Shown: positions 41,605-51,044, numbered from the stretch's first letter. The stretch: 64,000 nucleotides of DNA from Streptomyces populi (GCF_002911015.1 NZ_KZ626859.1:1-64000); one strand, 5' to 3'. Notes: generated by a model not told the origin, from the sequence alone. A program made the numbers and translations.

Positions 41605-42962
41605 TTCGCCGCCTCCTCGTCGGTCTCGTCGGCGGAGTCGGCCGCGTCGGCGGCCTCGGCGGCGGTCGGCTCGTAGACGAGCACCGCCCGGTTGTCGGGA
41701 CGCAGGCGGGCCTCGGCGGCCTCCCGGACCTCCTCCGCGGTGACGTCGAGGACGCGCTGCACGGCGGTCAGGGCGAGCTGCGGGTCGCCGAACAGGACGG
41801 CGTAGCGGCACAGTTCGTCGGCGCGGCCCGCGACGGTGCCGAGGCGGTCCAGCCATTCGCGCTCCAGCTGGGCCTGGGCGCGTTCCATCTCCTCGGCGGT
41901 GGGGCCCTCCTCGGCGAACCGGGCGAGCTCCTCGTCGACGGCGGCCTCGATGACCGGGACCTCCACGTCACCGGACGTCTTCACGTCCAGCCACCCCAGG
42001 GAGGGCGCCCCGGCGAGCCGCAGCAGACCGAATCCGGCCGCGACGGCGGTGCGGTCACGGCGTACGAGCCGGTTGTAGAGGCGGGAGGACTCTCCGCCGC
42101 CCAGGACGGTCAGTGCCAGGTCGGCCGCGTCGCACGCGCGCGTGCCGTCCTCCGGGAGCCGGTAGGCGGCCATCAGAGCACGCGCCGGAACGTCCTCCTC
42201 GACGACCTCGCGCACCTGCTCGCCGATGATGTCGGGCAGCGAGCCGTCCCGCGGGGCGGGCTTGCCGTCGTGCCCGGGGATGGAACCGAAGTACTTCTCG
42301 ACCCAGGCGAGCGTCTGCTCCGGGTCGATGTCGCCGACGACCGACAGGACCGCGTTGTTGGGCGCGTAGTTGGTGCGGAAGAACGCGCGGGCGTCCTCCA
42401 GGGTGGCCGCGTCCAGATCCGCCATCGACCCGATCGGGGTGTGGTGGTACGGGTGGCCCTCGGGGTACGAGAGCGCGGTGAGCTTCTCGAAGGCGGTGCC
42501 GTACGGAACGTTGTCGTAGCGCTGCCGGCGCTCGTTCTTCACCACGTCGCGCTGGTTCTCCATGGACTCGTCGTCCAGCGCCTCGAGCAGCGATCCCATG
42601 CGGTCGGCCTCCAGCCAGAGGGCGAGCTCCAGCTGGTGGGCGGGCATGGTCTCGAAGTAGTTGGTGCGCTCGAAGCTCGTCGTACCGTTGAGCGAGCCGC
42701 CGGCTCCCTGGACGAGCTCGAAGTGGCCGTTTCCGTGGACCTGCTTGGAGCCCTGGAACATCAGGTGCTCGAAAAGGTGGGCGAGTCCGGTCCGGCCCTT
42801 GACCTCGTGGCGCGAGCCGACGTCGTACCAGAGGCACACCGCGGCGACCGGGGTCAGATGGTCCTCGGAGAGCACCACGCGCAGGCCGTTGGCCAGGCGG
42901 TGCTCGGTCGCTGTCAGACCGCCGGAGCCTGCCTCAGCTGTGGCCGTGTGACCCATGGGCAT
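41601..42962 (-). CDS. M16 family zinc metallopeptidase, active subunit
   Basis: This 453-residue zinc peptidase of the mitochondrial-processing-peptidase/PqqL type contains the inverted zinc motif H62-LFE-H66 in TGLAHLFEHLMFQG and a third ligand Glu about 78 residues later (in DVVKNERRQRYDN). No signal peptide is seen, so it is cytoplasmic. It probably degrades peptides together with the inactive partner encoded by the overlapping next gene. The ATG at 42962 has AAGGGA five bases upstream; an ATG two codons later is equally in frame. It is divergent from parC. Confidence 0.88.
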   Translation of the reverse strand: MPMGHTATAEAGSGGLTATEHRLANGLRVVLSEDHLTPVAAVCLWYDVGSRHEVKGRTGLAHLFEHLMFQGSKQVHGNGHFELVQGAGGSLNGTTSFERTNYFETMPAHQLELALWLEADRMGSLLEALDDESMENQRDVVKNERRQRYDNVPYGTAFEKLTALSYPEGHPYHHTPIGSMADLDAATLEDARAFFRTNYAPNNAVLSVVGDIDPEQTLAWVEKYFGSIPGHDGKPAPRDGSLPDIIGEQVREVVEEDVPARALMAAYRLPEDGTRACDAADLALTVLGGGESSRLYNRLVRRDRTAVAAGFGLLRLAGAPSLGWLDVKTSGDVEVPVIEAAVDEELARFAEEGPTAEEMERAQAQLEREWLDRLGTVAGRADELCRYAVLFGDPQLALTAVQRVLDVTAEEVREAAEARLRPDNRAVLVYEPTAAEAADAADSADETDEEAAK

Positions 42963-43310
42963 GTACGTCCCTTCGATCGCGGAACTGCGTCATTCCTGTC
43001 GGTCCTGCCACTGTATGCAAGCGCGCGGACGCCTGGCGAAGTTCCCGCACCTCGTACGCCGAGAGCGAGACTTGCGCGTGTCCCCGGCACATCCGGGAAA
43101 CCCTTCCGGGAACCACCGTGAACGCGTCCGGGGGCCGCCCGGCACCGGGCTCGACGGCCACCCGGGGCCGGTCCCGAAGGCGCCCGCGGAGCGCGCCCGG
43201 GAGGCGCTACGGACGGGTCGCGGTCGGCGTTGTCAGTGGGGCGGTCCACAATGGTGCGCGTCAGAACCCGTTCATGCCCCGGCAGAGACTGTGAAGGAGC
43301 CGCAGCAGCG
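42963..43310. other. Divergent promoter region of the M16 operon and parC
   Basis: This 348-bp spacer carries the leader of parC (GAAGGAG at 43293-43299) and the promoter of the peptidase operon. A word TTGTCAGTGGGG at 43228-43239 resembles a common Streptomyces -35 element pointing towards parC. No open frame here looks coding. Confidence 0.4.
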
Positions 43311-45770
43311 ATGGCCCGCCGCAGCACGAAGACCCCGCCGCCCGACGACTCGTACGAGGAGAAGATCCTCGACATCGACGTCGTGGACGAGATGCAGGGC
43401 TCCTTCCTCGAATACGCGTACTCGGTCATCTACTCTCGAGCCCTGCCGGACGCCCGCGACGGCCTCAAGCCGGTCCACCGCCGCATCGTGTACCAGATGA
43501 ACGAGATGGGCCTGCGCCCCGACCGCGGCTACGTGAAATGTGCCCGCGTCGTCGGCGAGGTCATGGGTAAGCTGCACCCGCACGGCGACGCGTCGATCTA
43601 CGACGCCCTGGTGCGTCTGGCGCAGCCCTTCTCCATGCGCCTGCCCCTGGTCGACGGCCACGGCAACTTCGGTTCGCTCGGCAACGACGACCCTCCGGCC
43701 GCGATGCGTTACACCGAGTGCCGGATGGCCGACGCGACGTCGCTGATGACCGAGTCGATCGACGAGGACACCGTCGACTTCTCGCCCAACTACGACGGCC
43801 AGGAGCAGGAGCCGGTGGCCCTCCCGGCCGCCTTCCCGAACCTGCTGGTCAACGGCTCGTCGGGCATCGCCGTCGGTATGGCCACCAACATGCCGCCGCA
43901 CAACCTGGGCGAGGTCATCGCCGCCGCCCGGCACCTCATCCGCTACCCGGGGGCCGACCTCGAGACGCTGATGAAGCACGTCCCGGGACCCGACCTGCCC
44001 ACCGGCGGCCGGATCGTCGGCCTCTCCGGGATCAGGGACGCCTACGAGTCGGGCCGCGGCACCTTCAAGATCCGCGCCACGGTGTCGGTGGAGGACGTCA
44101 CGGCGCGCCGCAAGGGCCTCGTCGTCACCGAACTGCCCTTCACCGTCGGTCCGGAGAAGGTGATCTCCAAGATCAAGGACCTGGTCGGCTCGAAGAAGCT
44201 CCAGGGCATCGCCGACGTCAAGGACCTCACCGACCGTGCGCACGGCCTGCGCCTGGTCATCGAGATCAAGAACGGCTTCGTGCCGGAGGCGGTCCTCGAA
44301 CAGCTCTACAAGCTGACACCGATGGAGGAGTCCTTCGGCATCAACAACGTGGCGCTGGTGGACGGCCAGCCGCTCACCCTGGGCCTCAAGGAGCTGCTGG
44401 AGGTCTACCTCGACCACCGCTTCGACGTCGTGCGCCGCCGCAGCGAGTTCCGCCGCGGCAAGAAGCGCGACCGGCTGCACCTGGTCGAGGGACTACTCGT
44501 CGCCCTCCTGGACATCGACGAGGTCATCCGCCTCATCCGCTCCAGCGACAACTCGGCGCAGGCCAAGGAGCGGCTGATCGAGCGCTTCTCCCTCTCCGAG
44601 ATCCAGACGCAGTACATCCTGGACACTCCGCTGCGCCGGCTCACCCGGTTCGACCGCATCGAGCTGGAGTCGGAGCGCGACCGCCTCAACGGCGAGATCG
44701 ACGAGCTGACCGGCATCCTGGAGTCGGACACGGAGCTGCGCAAGCTGGTCTCCGGTGAACTGGCCGCGGTCGCCAAGAAGTTCGGCACCGACCGGCGCAC
44801 GGTGCTCCTGGAGTCCGCGGGCACGCCGGCCGCGACCGTCTCCCTCCAGGTCGCCGACGACCCGTGCCGCGTCCTGCTGTCCTCCACGGGACTGCTGGCG
44901 CGTACGGTGACCGCCGCCCCCTTCGGGGAGGACCCGGACGGCAAGCGCACCAAGCACGACGTGATCGTCTCCGCGGTGCCCGCGACGGCACGCGGCGAGG
45001 TCGGTGCCGTCACGTCCCTCGGCCGTCTCCTGCGCCTGAACGTGATCGATCTCCCGCAGCTGCCCGAGACGGCGTCGGCGCCCAACCTCTCCGGGGGTGC
45101 TCCGGTCTCGGAGTTCCTGTCCTCCCTCGAGCCGGACGAGACGGTGATCTGTCTGACGACCCTCGACGAGGCGTCGCCGGGCCTCGCGATCGGCACGGAG
45201 CAGGGTGTCGTCAAGCGTGTGGTGCCCGACTACCCCTCGAACAAGGAGGAGTTGGAGGTCATCACCCTCAAGGACGGCGACCGGATCGTCGGCGCCGTCG
45301 AGCTGCGCACCGGCGAGGAGGACCTGGTCTTCATCACGGACGACGCCCAGCTGCTGCGCTACCAGGCCTCTCAGGTACGTCCGCAGGGCCGTGCCGCGGG
45401 CGGCATGGCGGGCATCAAGCTGACGGACGGCGCGAAGGTGATCTCGTTCACCGCGGTCGACCCGGCGGTCGACGCGGTGGTGTTCACGGTGGCGGGTTCA
45501 CGCGGGACGCTGGACGACTCCGTCCAGACCACGGCCAAGCTGACTCCCTTCGACCAGTACCCGCGCAAGGGCCGCGCCACGGGCGGTGTGCGCTGCCAGC
45601 GGTTCCTGAAGGGCGAGGACTGCCTGTCGCTGGCCTGGGCCGGTGCGACGCCGGGGCGCGCGGCACAGAAGACCGGCATGCCCGTCGACCTGCCGGACAT
45701 CGACCCGCGCCGTGACGGTTCGGGCGTGTCGCTGGGCAAGCCCGTGTCGGTGGTGGCCGGCCCGGTGTAG
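43311..45770 (+). CDS. parC: DNA topoisomerase IV subunit A
   Basis: This 819-residue subunit cuts and rejoins DNA for decatenation of replicated chromosomes. It has the winged-helix CAP domain ([19 protein letters not shown]), the quinolone-pocket helix ([15 protein letters not shown]), catalytic Tyr134 (MRYTECRMA), a tower and coiled coil with the distal C-gate, and a C-terminal beta-pinwheel from about residue 510. The typical GyrA-box of gyrase is absent, and parE lies 18 kb away, so this is ParC rather than GyrA. At the position of GyrA Ser83 it has Ala94, while the acidic Asp98 is kept. The ATG at 43311 follows GAAGGAG. Confidence 0.92.
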   Translation: MARRSTKTPPPDDSYEEKILDIDVVDEMQGSFLEYAYSVIYSRALPDARDGLKPVHRRIVYQMNEMGLRPDRGYVKCARVVGEVMGKLHPHGDASIYDALVRLAQPFSMRLPLVDGHGNFGSLGNDDPPAAMRYTECRMADATSLMTESIDEDTVDFSPNYDGQEQEPVALPAAFPNLLVNGSSGIAVGMATNMPPHNLGEVIAAARHLIRYPGADLETLMKHVPGPDLPTGGRIVGLSGIRDAYESGRGTFKIRATVSVEDVTARRKGLVVTELPFTVGPEKVISKIKDLVGSKKLQGIADVKDLTDRAHGLRLVIEIKNGFVPEAVLEQLYKLTPMEESFGINNVALVDGQPLTLGLKELLEVYLDHRFDVVRRRSEFRRGKKRDRLHLVEGLLVALLDIDEVIRLIRSSDNSAQAKERLIERFSLSEIQTQYILDTPLRRLTRFDRIELESERDRLNGEIDELTGILESDTELRKLVSGELAAVAKKFGTDRRTVLLESAGTPAATVSLQVADDPCRVLLSSTGLLARTVTAAPFGEDPDGKRTKHDVIVSAVPATARGEVGAVTSLGRLLRLNVIDLPQLPETASAPNLSGGAPVSEFLSSLEPDETVICLTTLDEASPGLAIGTEQGVVKRVVPDYPSNKEELEVITLKDGDRIVGAVELRTGEEDLVFITDDAQLLRYQASQVRPQGRAAGGMAGIKLTDGAKVISFTAVDPAVDAVVFTVAGSRGTLDDSVQTTAKLTPFDQYPRKGRATGGVRCQRFLKGEDCLSLAWAGATPGRAAQKTGMPVDLPDIDPRRDGSGVSLGKPVSVVAGPV

Positions 45771-45778
45771 CCCCGCGA

Positions 45779-46882
45779 TCAGCCCTCCGGGCTGGGCTCC
45801 TGTACGTAGCGGAGGACGCCCCACATGCTGTGTTCGTCGGCGTGCGGGGCGTCCTCTTCGCATGCCTCCAGCTCCTTGGCCAGTGCCACCGTGTCGATCC
45901 CGGAGCCGATGAGGACGAGCTGGGTGCACCGCTCGTCCGCACCGTTCCAGGGCTCCGGGTAGAAGCGCAGGAACCGCCCGACGGCATGCACGGCGTACCG
46001 GTTGCGGACGTCCTGGACGCCGAAGTCGACGTGCCCCTTGATCCGGTAGAGCCCTTCGGACCGGGTGTCGAGGAAGGCCATCAACCTCCGTGGCCCGAGC
46101 GGTACTTCGGAGCGGAAGGAGAGGGACTCGTAGGCGGAGTGCAGATGGCCGAGGTGACCGCGCTCTTCCGGTCCGCGGTCCTCGTGGCCGCACTCCCCCG
46201 GATCGCCCTCCCTGCCGTCGCCCCCGTCGTGCCGGTGGAGATCGTCGAAGGACAGCTGTCCGATGCGCTCCTCACCGGGCCTGCAGTCGAAGAGGAACTC
46301 GGGATCGATCCGGCCGTAGGTGGCGGGAACGATCGCGGCCCCGTCGGTGAGCTCCCCGACGGCCGCCAGCACACGCCCGGCGTCGCCGGCCCGGTCGATC
46401 TTGTTGACGACGACGAGATCGGCGAGGGCGAGGTGCCGGTCGATCTCGGGGTGCTTCTCGCGGGTGCCCGCGAACTCGGCGGCGTCGACGACCTCGACGA
46501 GCCCTCCGTACACGATCCCCGGGTGCTCGCTGGCGAGCACCATGCGCACGAGTTCCTGGGGTTCGGCGAGCCCGCTCGCCTCGATGACGATGACGTCGAT
46601 CCCCGCAGAGGGCCGAGCGAGCCGATCCAGATATTGATCGAGTTCACTGACATCGACCGCACAGCACAGACACCCGTTGCCGAGGGAGACGGTGGAGTCG
46701 CCGAGTGCTCCGGCCACCGCCATCGCGTCGATCTCGATCGCGCCGAAGTCGTTGACGACGGCTCCGATACGGCTGCCACCGCTGCGGTGCAGGAGATGGT
46801 TGAGCAGCGTGGTCTTGCCGGAACCCAGGAAGCCGGCGAGAACGACGACCGGGATCTGCCGGGTACTCGACAAACTCACCAT
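45779..46882 (-). CDS. COG0523/CobW-family GTPase, putative metallochaperone
   Basis: This 367-residue G3E GTPase has the P-loop GFLGSGKTTLL, the metal-binding GNGCLCCAV (CxCC) motif, the VIEASGLAEPQEL Walker-B region and the guanine motif VNKID. A His/Asp/Glu-rich insertion (LHRHDGGDGREG, then ECGHEDRGPEERGHLGHLH) precedes the C-terminal CobW_C domain (ESLSFRSEVPLGPRRL). COG0523 proteins deliver zinc or other metals to target enzymes. No nearby target or Zur box was seen. Only 8 bp separate its stop from the convergent parC stop. Confidence 0.85.
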   Translation of the reverse strand: MVSLSSTRQIPVVVLAGFLGSGKTTLLNHLLHRSGGSRIGAVVNDFGAIEIDAMAVAGALGDSTVSLGNGCLCCAVDVSELDQYLDRLARPSAGIDVIVIEASGLAEPQELVRMVLASEHPGIVYGGLVEVVDAAEFAGTREKHPEIDRHLALADLVVVNKIDRAGDAGRVLAAVGELTDGAAIVPATYGRIDPEFLFDCRPGEERIGQLSFDDLHRHDGGDGREGDPGECGHEDRGPEERGHLGHLHSAYESLSFRSEVPLGPRRLMAFLDTRSEGLYRIKGHVDFGVQDVRNRYAVHAVGRFLRFYPEPWNGADERCTQLVLIGSGIDTVALAKELEACEEDAPHADEHSMWGVLRYVQEPSPEG

Positions 46883-47204
46883 GCGCCCCTCTTCTGAACC
46901 TGTGCGCGCACCGGCTCACGGGGCCGGCGCTCACGCGGATGATGAATGCCGCTCCAGCATACGAGTGGGCGGAAACACCCCGAACTGAACGATTGTCGGC
47001 GGCGCTCGCGGGGCACACGTTGGACATGGCGCCGGTGGATGCGACCCGCACATCCTTCCGTGCGCCTCCTCTCCGCCTCCCCGCCGATCAGAGCCGCTCG
47101 GCAACACTGGGATGCGGCAAGCGCGCCGCCCAACGCTCGTCGGTCCGCTCCCTGTCGCCCCACGACCGACGACCTGCGGACGGTCGCCTGATTCGGGGGT
47201 TGAC
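46883..47204. other. Divergent spacer upstream of the COG0523 and DUF6082 genes
   Basis: This 322-bp spacer holds both promoters. On the minus strand a TATGCT word (46956-46961 region) with a TTCGGG-like -35 17 bp further upstream could be the promoter of the COG0523 gene. I looked for a Zur-type palindrome and found none. No coding frame is supported. Confidence 0.35.
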
Positions 47205-47759
47205 ATGACCACACAGAACCATGGGGTGCGGAGGCTGAGTTCTGCCGCCACGGCAGGGCTCGCGTTCGCGGTAGGGGTCCTCGCGGTCCTGGTCGCCCAG
47301 CAGCGCCGGTTCGAGGCACTTCGCCTGCGCGTCACGCAGGCGCTGGAGGCCGACGACCGGAACGCGCGACTGGCGGAACAGCAACGCTTTCAGACCTACC
47401 TCCTCGACAAAGCGCTGAACGACCCGGATCTCGCCGAGGTCCTGAGCACCATCAACAAGGTGGACCCGACCAAACGGCGCCAGTACCTCTTCGCCAACGC
47501 CATCTACACCAACGCCCTGCGGGCCCACCGGGCCGGGGACGTCACCTGGGACGAACTGCACGGCCACCTTCGAGTGATCTGCCAGAGCGCGATCTTTCGC
47601 GACTACTGGGACGCGACACGCCACCATCGCGCGAGCCTTCGATCGGCCTCGCAGGAGGCACGAGTGGGCCGAATGGTGGACACGCTCATCCGCGATTTGG
47701 ATGAATCGGATACGGAGGAGTGGTGGGTGGTGGGCGAGTTACCTCCGGAGCAGGGTTAA
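47205..47759 (+). CDS. DUF6082 family membrane-anchored protein
   Basis: This 184-residue protein has an N-terminal transmembrane helix (about residues 13-32, ATAGLAFAVGVLAVLVAQQ) followed by a cytoplasmic helical domain with AEQQRFQTYLLDKALNDPDLAEVL, RRQYLFANAIYTNAL and ICQSAIFRDYWDATRHHR. This layout is typical of the DUF6082 group, which is common and multi-copy in Streptomyces and has no known function. The ATG at 47205 has GGGGG about 8 bp upstream. A small gene follows in the same direction after an unusually AT-rich spacer. Confidence 0.7.
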   Translation: MTTQNHGVRRLSSAATAGLAFAVGVLAVLVAQQRRFEALRLRVTQALEADDRNARLAEQQRFQTYLLDKALNDPDLAEVLSTINKVDPTKRRQYLFANAIYTNALRAHRAGDVTWDELHGHLRVICQSAIFRDYWDATRHHRASLRSASQEARVGRMVDTLIRDLDESDTEEWWVVGELPPEQG

Positions 47760-47904
47760 CATTTGACCCAACTGGCAACTCTGGCAAGCGAGTTGACTCC
47801 GTGGCTCAACATCCTCACGAGGCAGGTCGCCAACTTTACTACCTCTCCGTTTTTTCCTAATCTGTCCCAGTTTTCACTGTCTAAACTTGAGGACCGGGAT
47901 CCAG

Positions 47905-48141
47905 TTGAAGATCGTGCGCCGTATCGGCGCATCTCCACGCGAACGAGGCAGCCTGTCGGGCGAGACCTGCCCTGACATCTTCGAGCTGAGCGACGGGAAT
48001 TTCGCCGTCATCGGCACGGAGGCGACGGCTGCCCTCGACGGCCAGCTCCCCCACGACGCGGCACGTGCGGACCACGAGCGCATTGTGATCATCAGCAGGG
48101 AGACGCTCCTCCGCGCGAAGAAGGACATCCCCGAGCGGTAA
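47905..48141 (+). CDS. Small Streptomyces-type hypothetical protein, 78 residues
   Basis: This short acidic protein contains ERGSLSGETCPDIFELSDGNF, then AVIGTEATAALDGQLP and IVIISRETLLRAKKDIPER. Proteins with the CPDIFELSDG...AVIG motif occur widely in streptomycetes beside regulatory genes; the function is unknown. The start is uncertain: TTG at 47905 (GGGA five bases upstream) is preferred, with TTG at 47887 or GTG at 47914 as alternatives. The 145-bp spacer before it is AT-rich for this genome and includes TTGACT and repeated GGCAACT/AGTTGAC words, so it probably has its own promoter. Confidence 0.6.
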   Translation: MKIVRRIGASPRERGSLSGETCPDIFELSDGNFAVIGTEATAALDGQLPHDAARADHERIVIISRETLLRAKKDIPER

Positions 48142-48424
48142 GCGGTCACGGGGCCGAGACAGGGCACATGCGCGGTCCGTCGAGATCCGTCGGCCACCCC
48201 GACCCCCCTCCGGAGAGCGCGCTTCTCCACCGGCCCGCCCCGCAGCCACCCACACGCCCCGCACAGCACCCCTGTCGCCGGAGGCCGAGCCGCACCGGCG
48301 CCCACCCCGCGCCGCACCGCTCGACAGAAGCTTCCCAAGGTCCAGCCCCGATCGGTGCTGGACCTCTTGTCTCGGCTCCTTGTCCCGGCTCCTTGTCCCG
48401 GCTCCCGCGATCACCGATCCCGCC

Positions 48425-49687
48425 TCACGGCGCCACGCGAGGAGTCCGAACGGACGGCAGCGGACCTGAACCCGAACCCGTCGACGACGGAACCCGGACA
48501 GACCCTCTCGGCACCGTCACCGGCGCCCGAGGCCCCACATAGCGAGCCGCCGGGCGGATGATCTTCGAGTCCTCCGCCTGTTCCATGATGTTCGCGCTCC
48601 AGCCGACCACGCGGGCGGCGGCGAAGGTGGGGGTGAACATCTCGCGGGGCAACCCGCAGAGTTCCATGACCACCCCGGCGTAGAACTCCACGTTGGTGTG
48701 CAGTTCGCGGCCCGGCTTGAGTTCGGCCAGGATCGCCTCCACCTGCCGCTCCACCTCCACCGCGAACTCCACGAGCGGGCCGCCGAACTCCTGGGCGATC
48801 CCGCGGAGCATCCGCGAGCGCGGGTCCTCCGTGCGGTAGACGGGGTGCCCGAAACCCATGATGCGCTCGCCGGCTAGGACGCGTTCGCGGATCCAGGGGT
48901 CGATGCGGTCGGGGGTCCCGATCGCGTCGAGGGTGTCCAGGGCGCGGCTGGGGGCGCCGCCGTGGAGAGGGCCGGAGAGAGCCCCGACCGCCCCCACGAG
49001 ACAGGCCGCCACATCCGCTCCGGTGGAGGCGATCACCCGCGCCGTGAACGTTGACGCATTGAATCCATGGTCAATGGTCGAGATGAGGTATCGCTCCACC
49101 GCACGGGCGCGGGCGGCGTCCGGCTCCGAACCCGTCAGCATGTACAGGTAGTTGGCGGCGTACCCCAGATCGTCGCGCGGCTCCACCGGGTCCAGACCCT
49201 GTCCGATCCGGTACAGCGCGGTGAGCAGTGTCGGCACGGCCGCCGTCGCCGCGAGGCCGTCGTCACGGCGGCGCCCGGCGTCGATGTCGTACACCGGACG
49301 GAACCCCAGCGAGGCCCCGAGCAGCGACAACGCGGTACGCAGCCCCGCGAGGGGCCCCGACGGCCCGGTCGCCGCCGCGATCGCGGGCAGCGCGGCGCGC
49401 ACGTCGTCCGGCAGTCGGCGCAGCCGCGCGGTCCGCGCGGCGAAGGCTGCACGGCGAGCCTCGTCGGGCAGCTCGCCGTGGGCCAGCAGATGCCAGACCT
49501 CTTCGAAGCCGCAGGCCTGCGCGAGATCGACGGCCGAGTACTGACGGTAGTGGTAGAAGCCCTCCCGCCCCCTGACGTCACCCAGTTCGGTGTCGGTGAC
49601 GACGACGCCCGCGAGTCCCCGCGGCACGTCGGCGAGCACGTCGGCAGAACGGTCGACGGAGATGGACGCGGCTTGGTTGATCGGCAT
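48425..49687 (-). CDS. Citrate synthase family protein
   Basis: This 420-residue enzyme condenses an acyl-CoA (usually acetyl-CoA) with oxaloacetate. The catalytic histidines lie in STIDHGFNASTF and GFGHPVYRTEDPRS, and the HGGAPSRALD loop is intact. The third catalytic position, Asp of the usual NVDFYSG motif, is Glu here (HTNVEFYAGVV), seen in some actinobacterial 2-methylcitrate or accessory synthases. The ATG at 49687 follows GGGAGG, giving the start MPINQAASISVD. It is divergent from a second citrate-synthase-like gene that carries a DNA-binding domain. The spacer downstream (48142-48424) contains tandem 13-bp words (CGGCTCCTTGTCC) near 48374-48400. Confidence 0.88.
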   Translation of the reverse strand: MPINQAASISVDRSADVLADVPRGLAGVVVTDTELGDVRGREGFYHYRQYSAVDLAQACGFEEVWHLLAHGELPDEARRAAFAARTARLRRLPDDVRAALPAIAAATGPSGPLAGLRTALSLLGASLGFRPVYDIDAGRRRDDGLAATAAVPTLLTALYRIGQGLDPVEPRDDLGYAANYLYMLTGSEPDAARARAVERYLISTIDHGFNASTFTARVIASTGADVAACLVGAVGALSGPLHGGAPSRALDTLDAIGTPDRIDPWIRERVLAGERIMGFGHPVYRTEDPRSRMLRGIAQEFGGPLVEFAVEVERQVEAILAELKPGRELHTNVEFYAGVVMELCGLPREMFTPTFAAARVVGWSANIMEQAEDSKIIRPAARYVGPRAPVTVPRGSVRVPSSTGSGSGPLPSVRTPRVAP

Positions 49688-49739
49688 GTTTCCTCCCTGG
49701 ACTTGATTCGACTGTCCATGCTTGACTCTATAACTGTCA

Positions 49740-49758
49740 ATATTGATTGAATCAATAT
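49740..49758. promoter_or_regulatory. AT-rich palindromic operator candidate between citrate synthase genes
   Basis: ATATTGATTGAATCAATAT is a perfect inverted repeat with 9-bp arms about one central base. The surrounding 98-bp spacer (49688-49784) is strikingly AT-rich, with TTGACT at 49724 and TATAAC at 49755 as possible promoter elements for the plus-strand gene. Such a site suits binding by the helix-turn-helix domain of the gene that starts 27 bp away, a testable autoregulation model. Confidence 0.55.
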
Positions 49759-49784
49759 AACGATCCACGGATACGGTGGCGCCC

Positions 49785-51044
49785 ATGAGGGATCGAGAAG
49801 CTGCGACGCCGGCACACGAAGGCCGACGGCTCAGCACCAAGGAGACCGCCGAACTGCTCGGCGTGAAGCCGGAGACCGTGTACGCGTACGTGAGCCGCGG
49901 CCAGCTCCGCAGCAGGCGGGAGCCGGGAGGCCGCGGGAGCACGTTCGACGCCAAGGAGGTCGAGGCACTCGCGCGGCGCAACAGGCGGGAGAGCGACGTC
50001 AGTTCGAGCGGCGGCGGCGAACTCTCCGTCCGCACTCGCATCACCTTGATCGACAAGGACCGGTACTACTTCCGGGGCGTCGACGCGACGGAACTGGCCG
50101 CGCGGCACTCCTACGAGGAGATCGCCGAGTGGCTGTGGACCGGCGAACTGCGTCCCGGCATCACGTTCACGGCCCCGGAGGCATCCGTGGCCGCAGCACG
50201 GCGCGGTGTCGACGCCCTGCCCGAACACAGCGGACCGACCGACCGGTTGCGCGTCGCGGCGATCGCCGCGGCTGCCGCCGACCCGCTGCGCTTCGACCTC
50301 TCCGAGAGCGCCGTCCTCGGGACCGGTCGCACCCTCATCCCCACCCTCGTCGCCGCGCTCCCGACCGTGCGAGGCGACCGCCGCGACGAAGGCCCACTGG
50401 CTCAACGGCTGTGGGACCGGCTCAGTGGACGCACACCCGACGACGCGTCACTGCGCGTTCTGGACACGGCACTCGGGCTGCTCGTCGACCACGATCTGGC
50501 CGCCTCGACACTGGCGGTCCGGGTCGCGGCGTCGGCCCGCGCCCACGCGTACGCGGCCGTGTCGGCGGGCCTCGGCGTCCTCGAAGGACCCCTCCACGGG
50601 GCGGCCAGCGGACTCGCCCACCGGTTGCTGCTGGACGTCCTGGACCGGGGAACCGCCGCTCCCGTGGTCGCCGACGAACTGCGCGCCGGGCGCCGTGTCC
50701 CCGGACTCGGCCACCGGCTCTACTCGGGCGAGGATCCGCGCGCGCGTGCCCTGTTCGCCCTCCTGGAGGAGGTGCCCGGCGCGGCGCCCGCGCTGGCGGC
50801 GGCCCGTGACGTGGTGGCCACCACGGCCCGGCACGCGCCTCTGCACGCCAATGTCGATCTCGCCCTGGCCGTCTTCACCGCCTCCTCCGGCATGCCGGCT
50901 TCGGCGGGAGAGACGATCTTCGCTGTCGCCCGGACGGCGGGCTGGATCGCCCACACCCTGGAGGAGTACGCGGAACGCCCCTTGCGGATGCGGCCGAGCG
51001 GACACTACGTGGGCGAGCGACCGCCCCAGCCGCTGCCGCGCTAG
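49785..51044 (+). CDS. Helix-turn-helix/citrate synthase fusion protein
   Basis: This 419-residue protein begins with an excisionase/MerR-like helix-turn-helix (RRLSTKETAELLGVKPETVYAYVSRGQLRS, residues about 14-45, with the wing RREPGGRGSTFDAKEVEAL), then a full-length citrate synthase fold: LIDKDRYYFRGVDATELA, the catalytic His of VDHDLAASTLAVR, EGPLHGAASG, LGHRLYSGEDPRA and HANVDLALAVF, which retains Asp. The combination suggests an enzyme that also binds DNA or a metabolite-sensing regulator derived from citrate synthase. It is divergent from a second citrate synthase, with a palindrome between them. The ATG at 49785 is preferred; a GTG three codons earlier is possible. Confidence 0.85.
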   Translation: MRDREAATPAHEGRRLSTKETAELLGVKPETVYAYVSRGQLRSRREPGGRGSTFDAKEVEALARRNRRESDVSSSGGGELSVRTRITLIDKDRYYFRGVDATELAARHSYEEIAEWLWTGELRPGITFTAPEASVAAARRGVDALPEHSGPTDRLRVAAIAAAAADPLRFDLSESAVLGTGRTLIPTLVAALPTVRGDRRDEGPLAQRLWDRLSGRTPDDASLRVLDTALGLLVDHDLAASTLAVRVAASARAHAYAAVSAGLGVLEGPLHGAASGLAHRLLLDVLDRGTAAPVVADELRAGRRVPGLGHRLYSGEDPRARALFALLEEVPGAAPALAAARDVVATTARHAPLHANVDLALAVFTASSGMPASAGETIFAVARTAGWIAHTLEEYAERPLRMRPSGHYVGERPPQPLPR

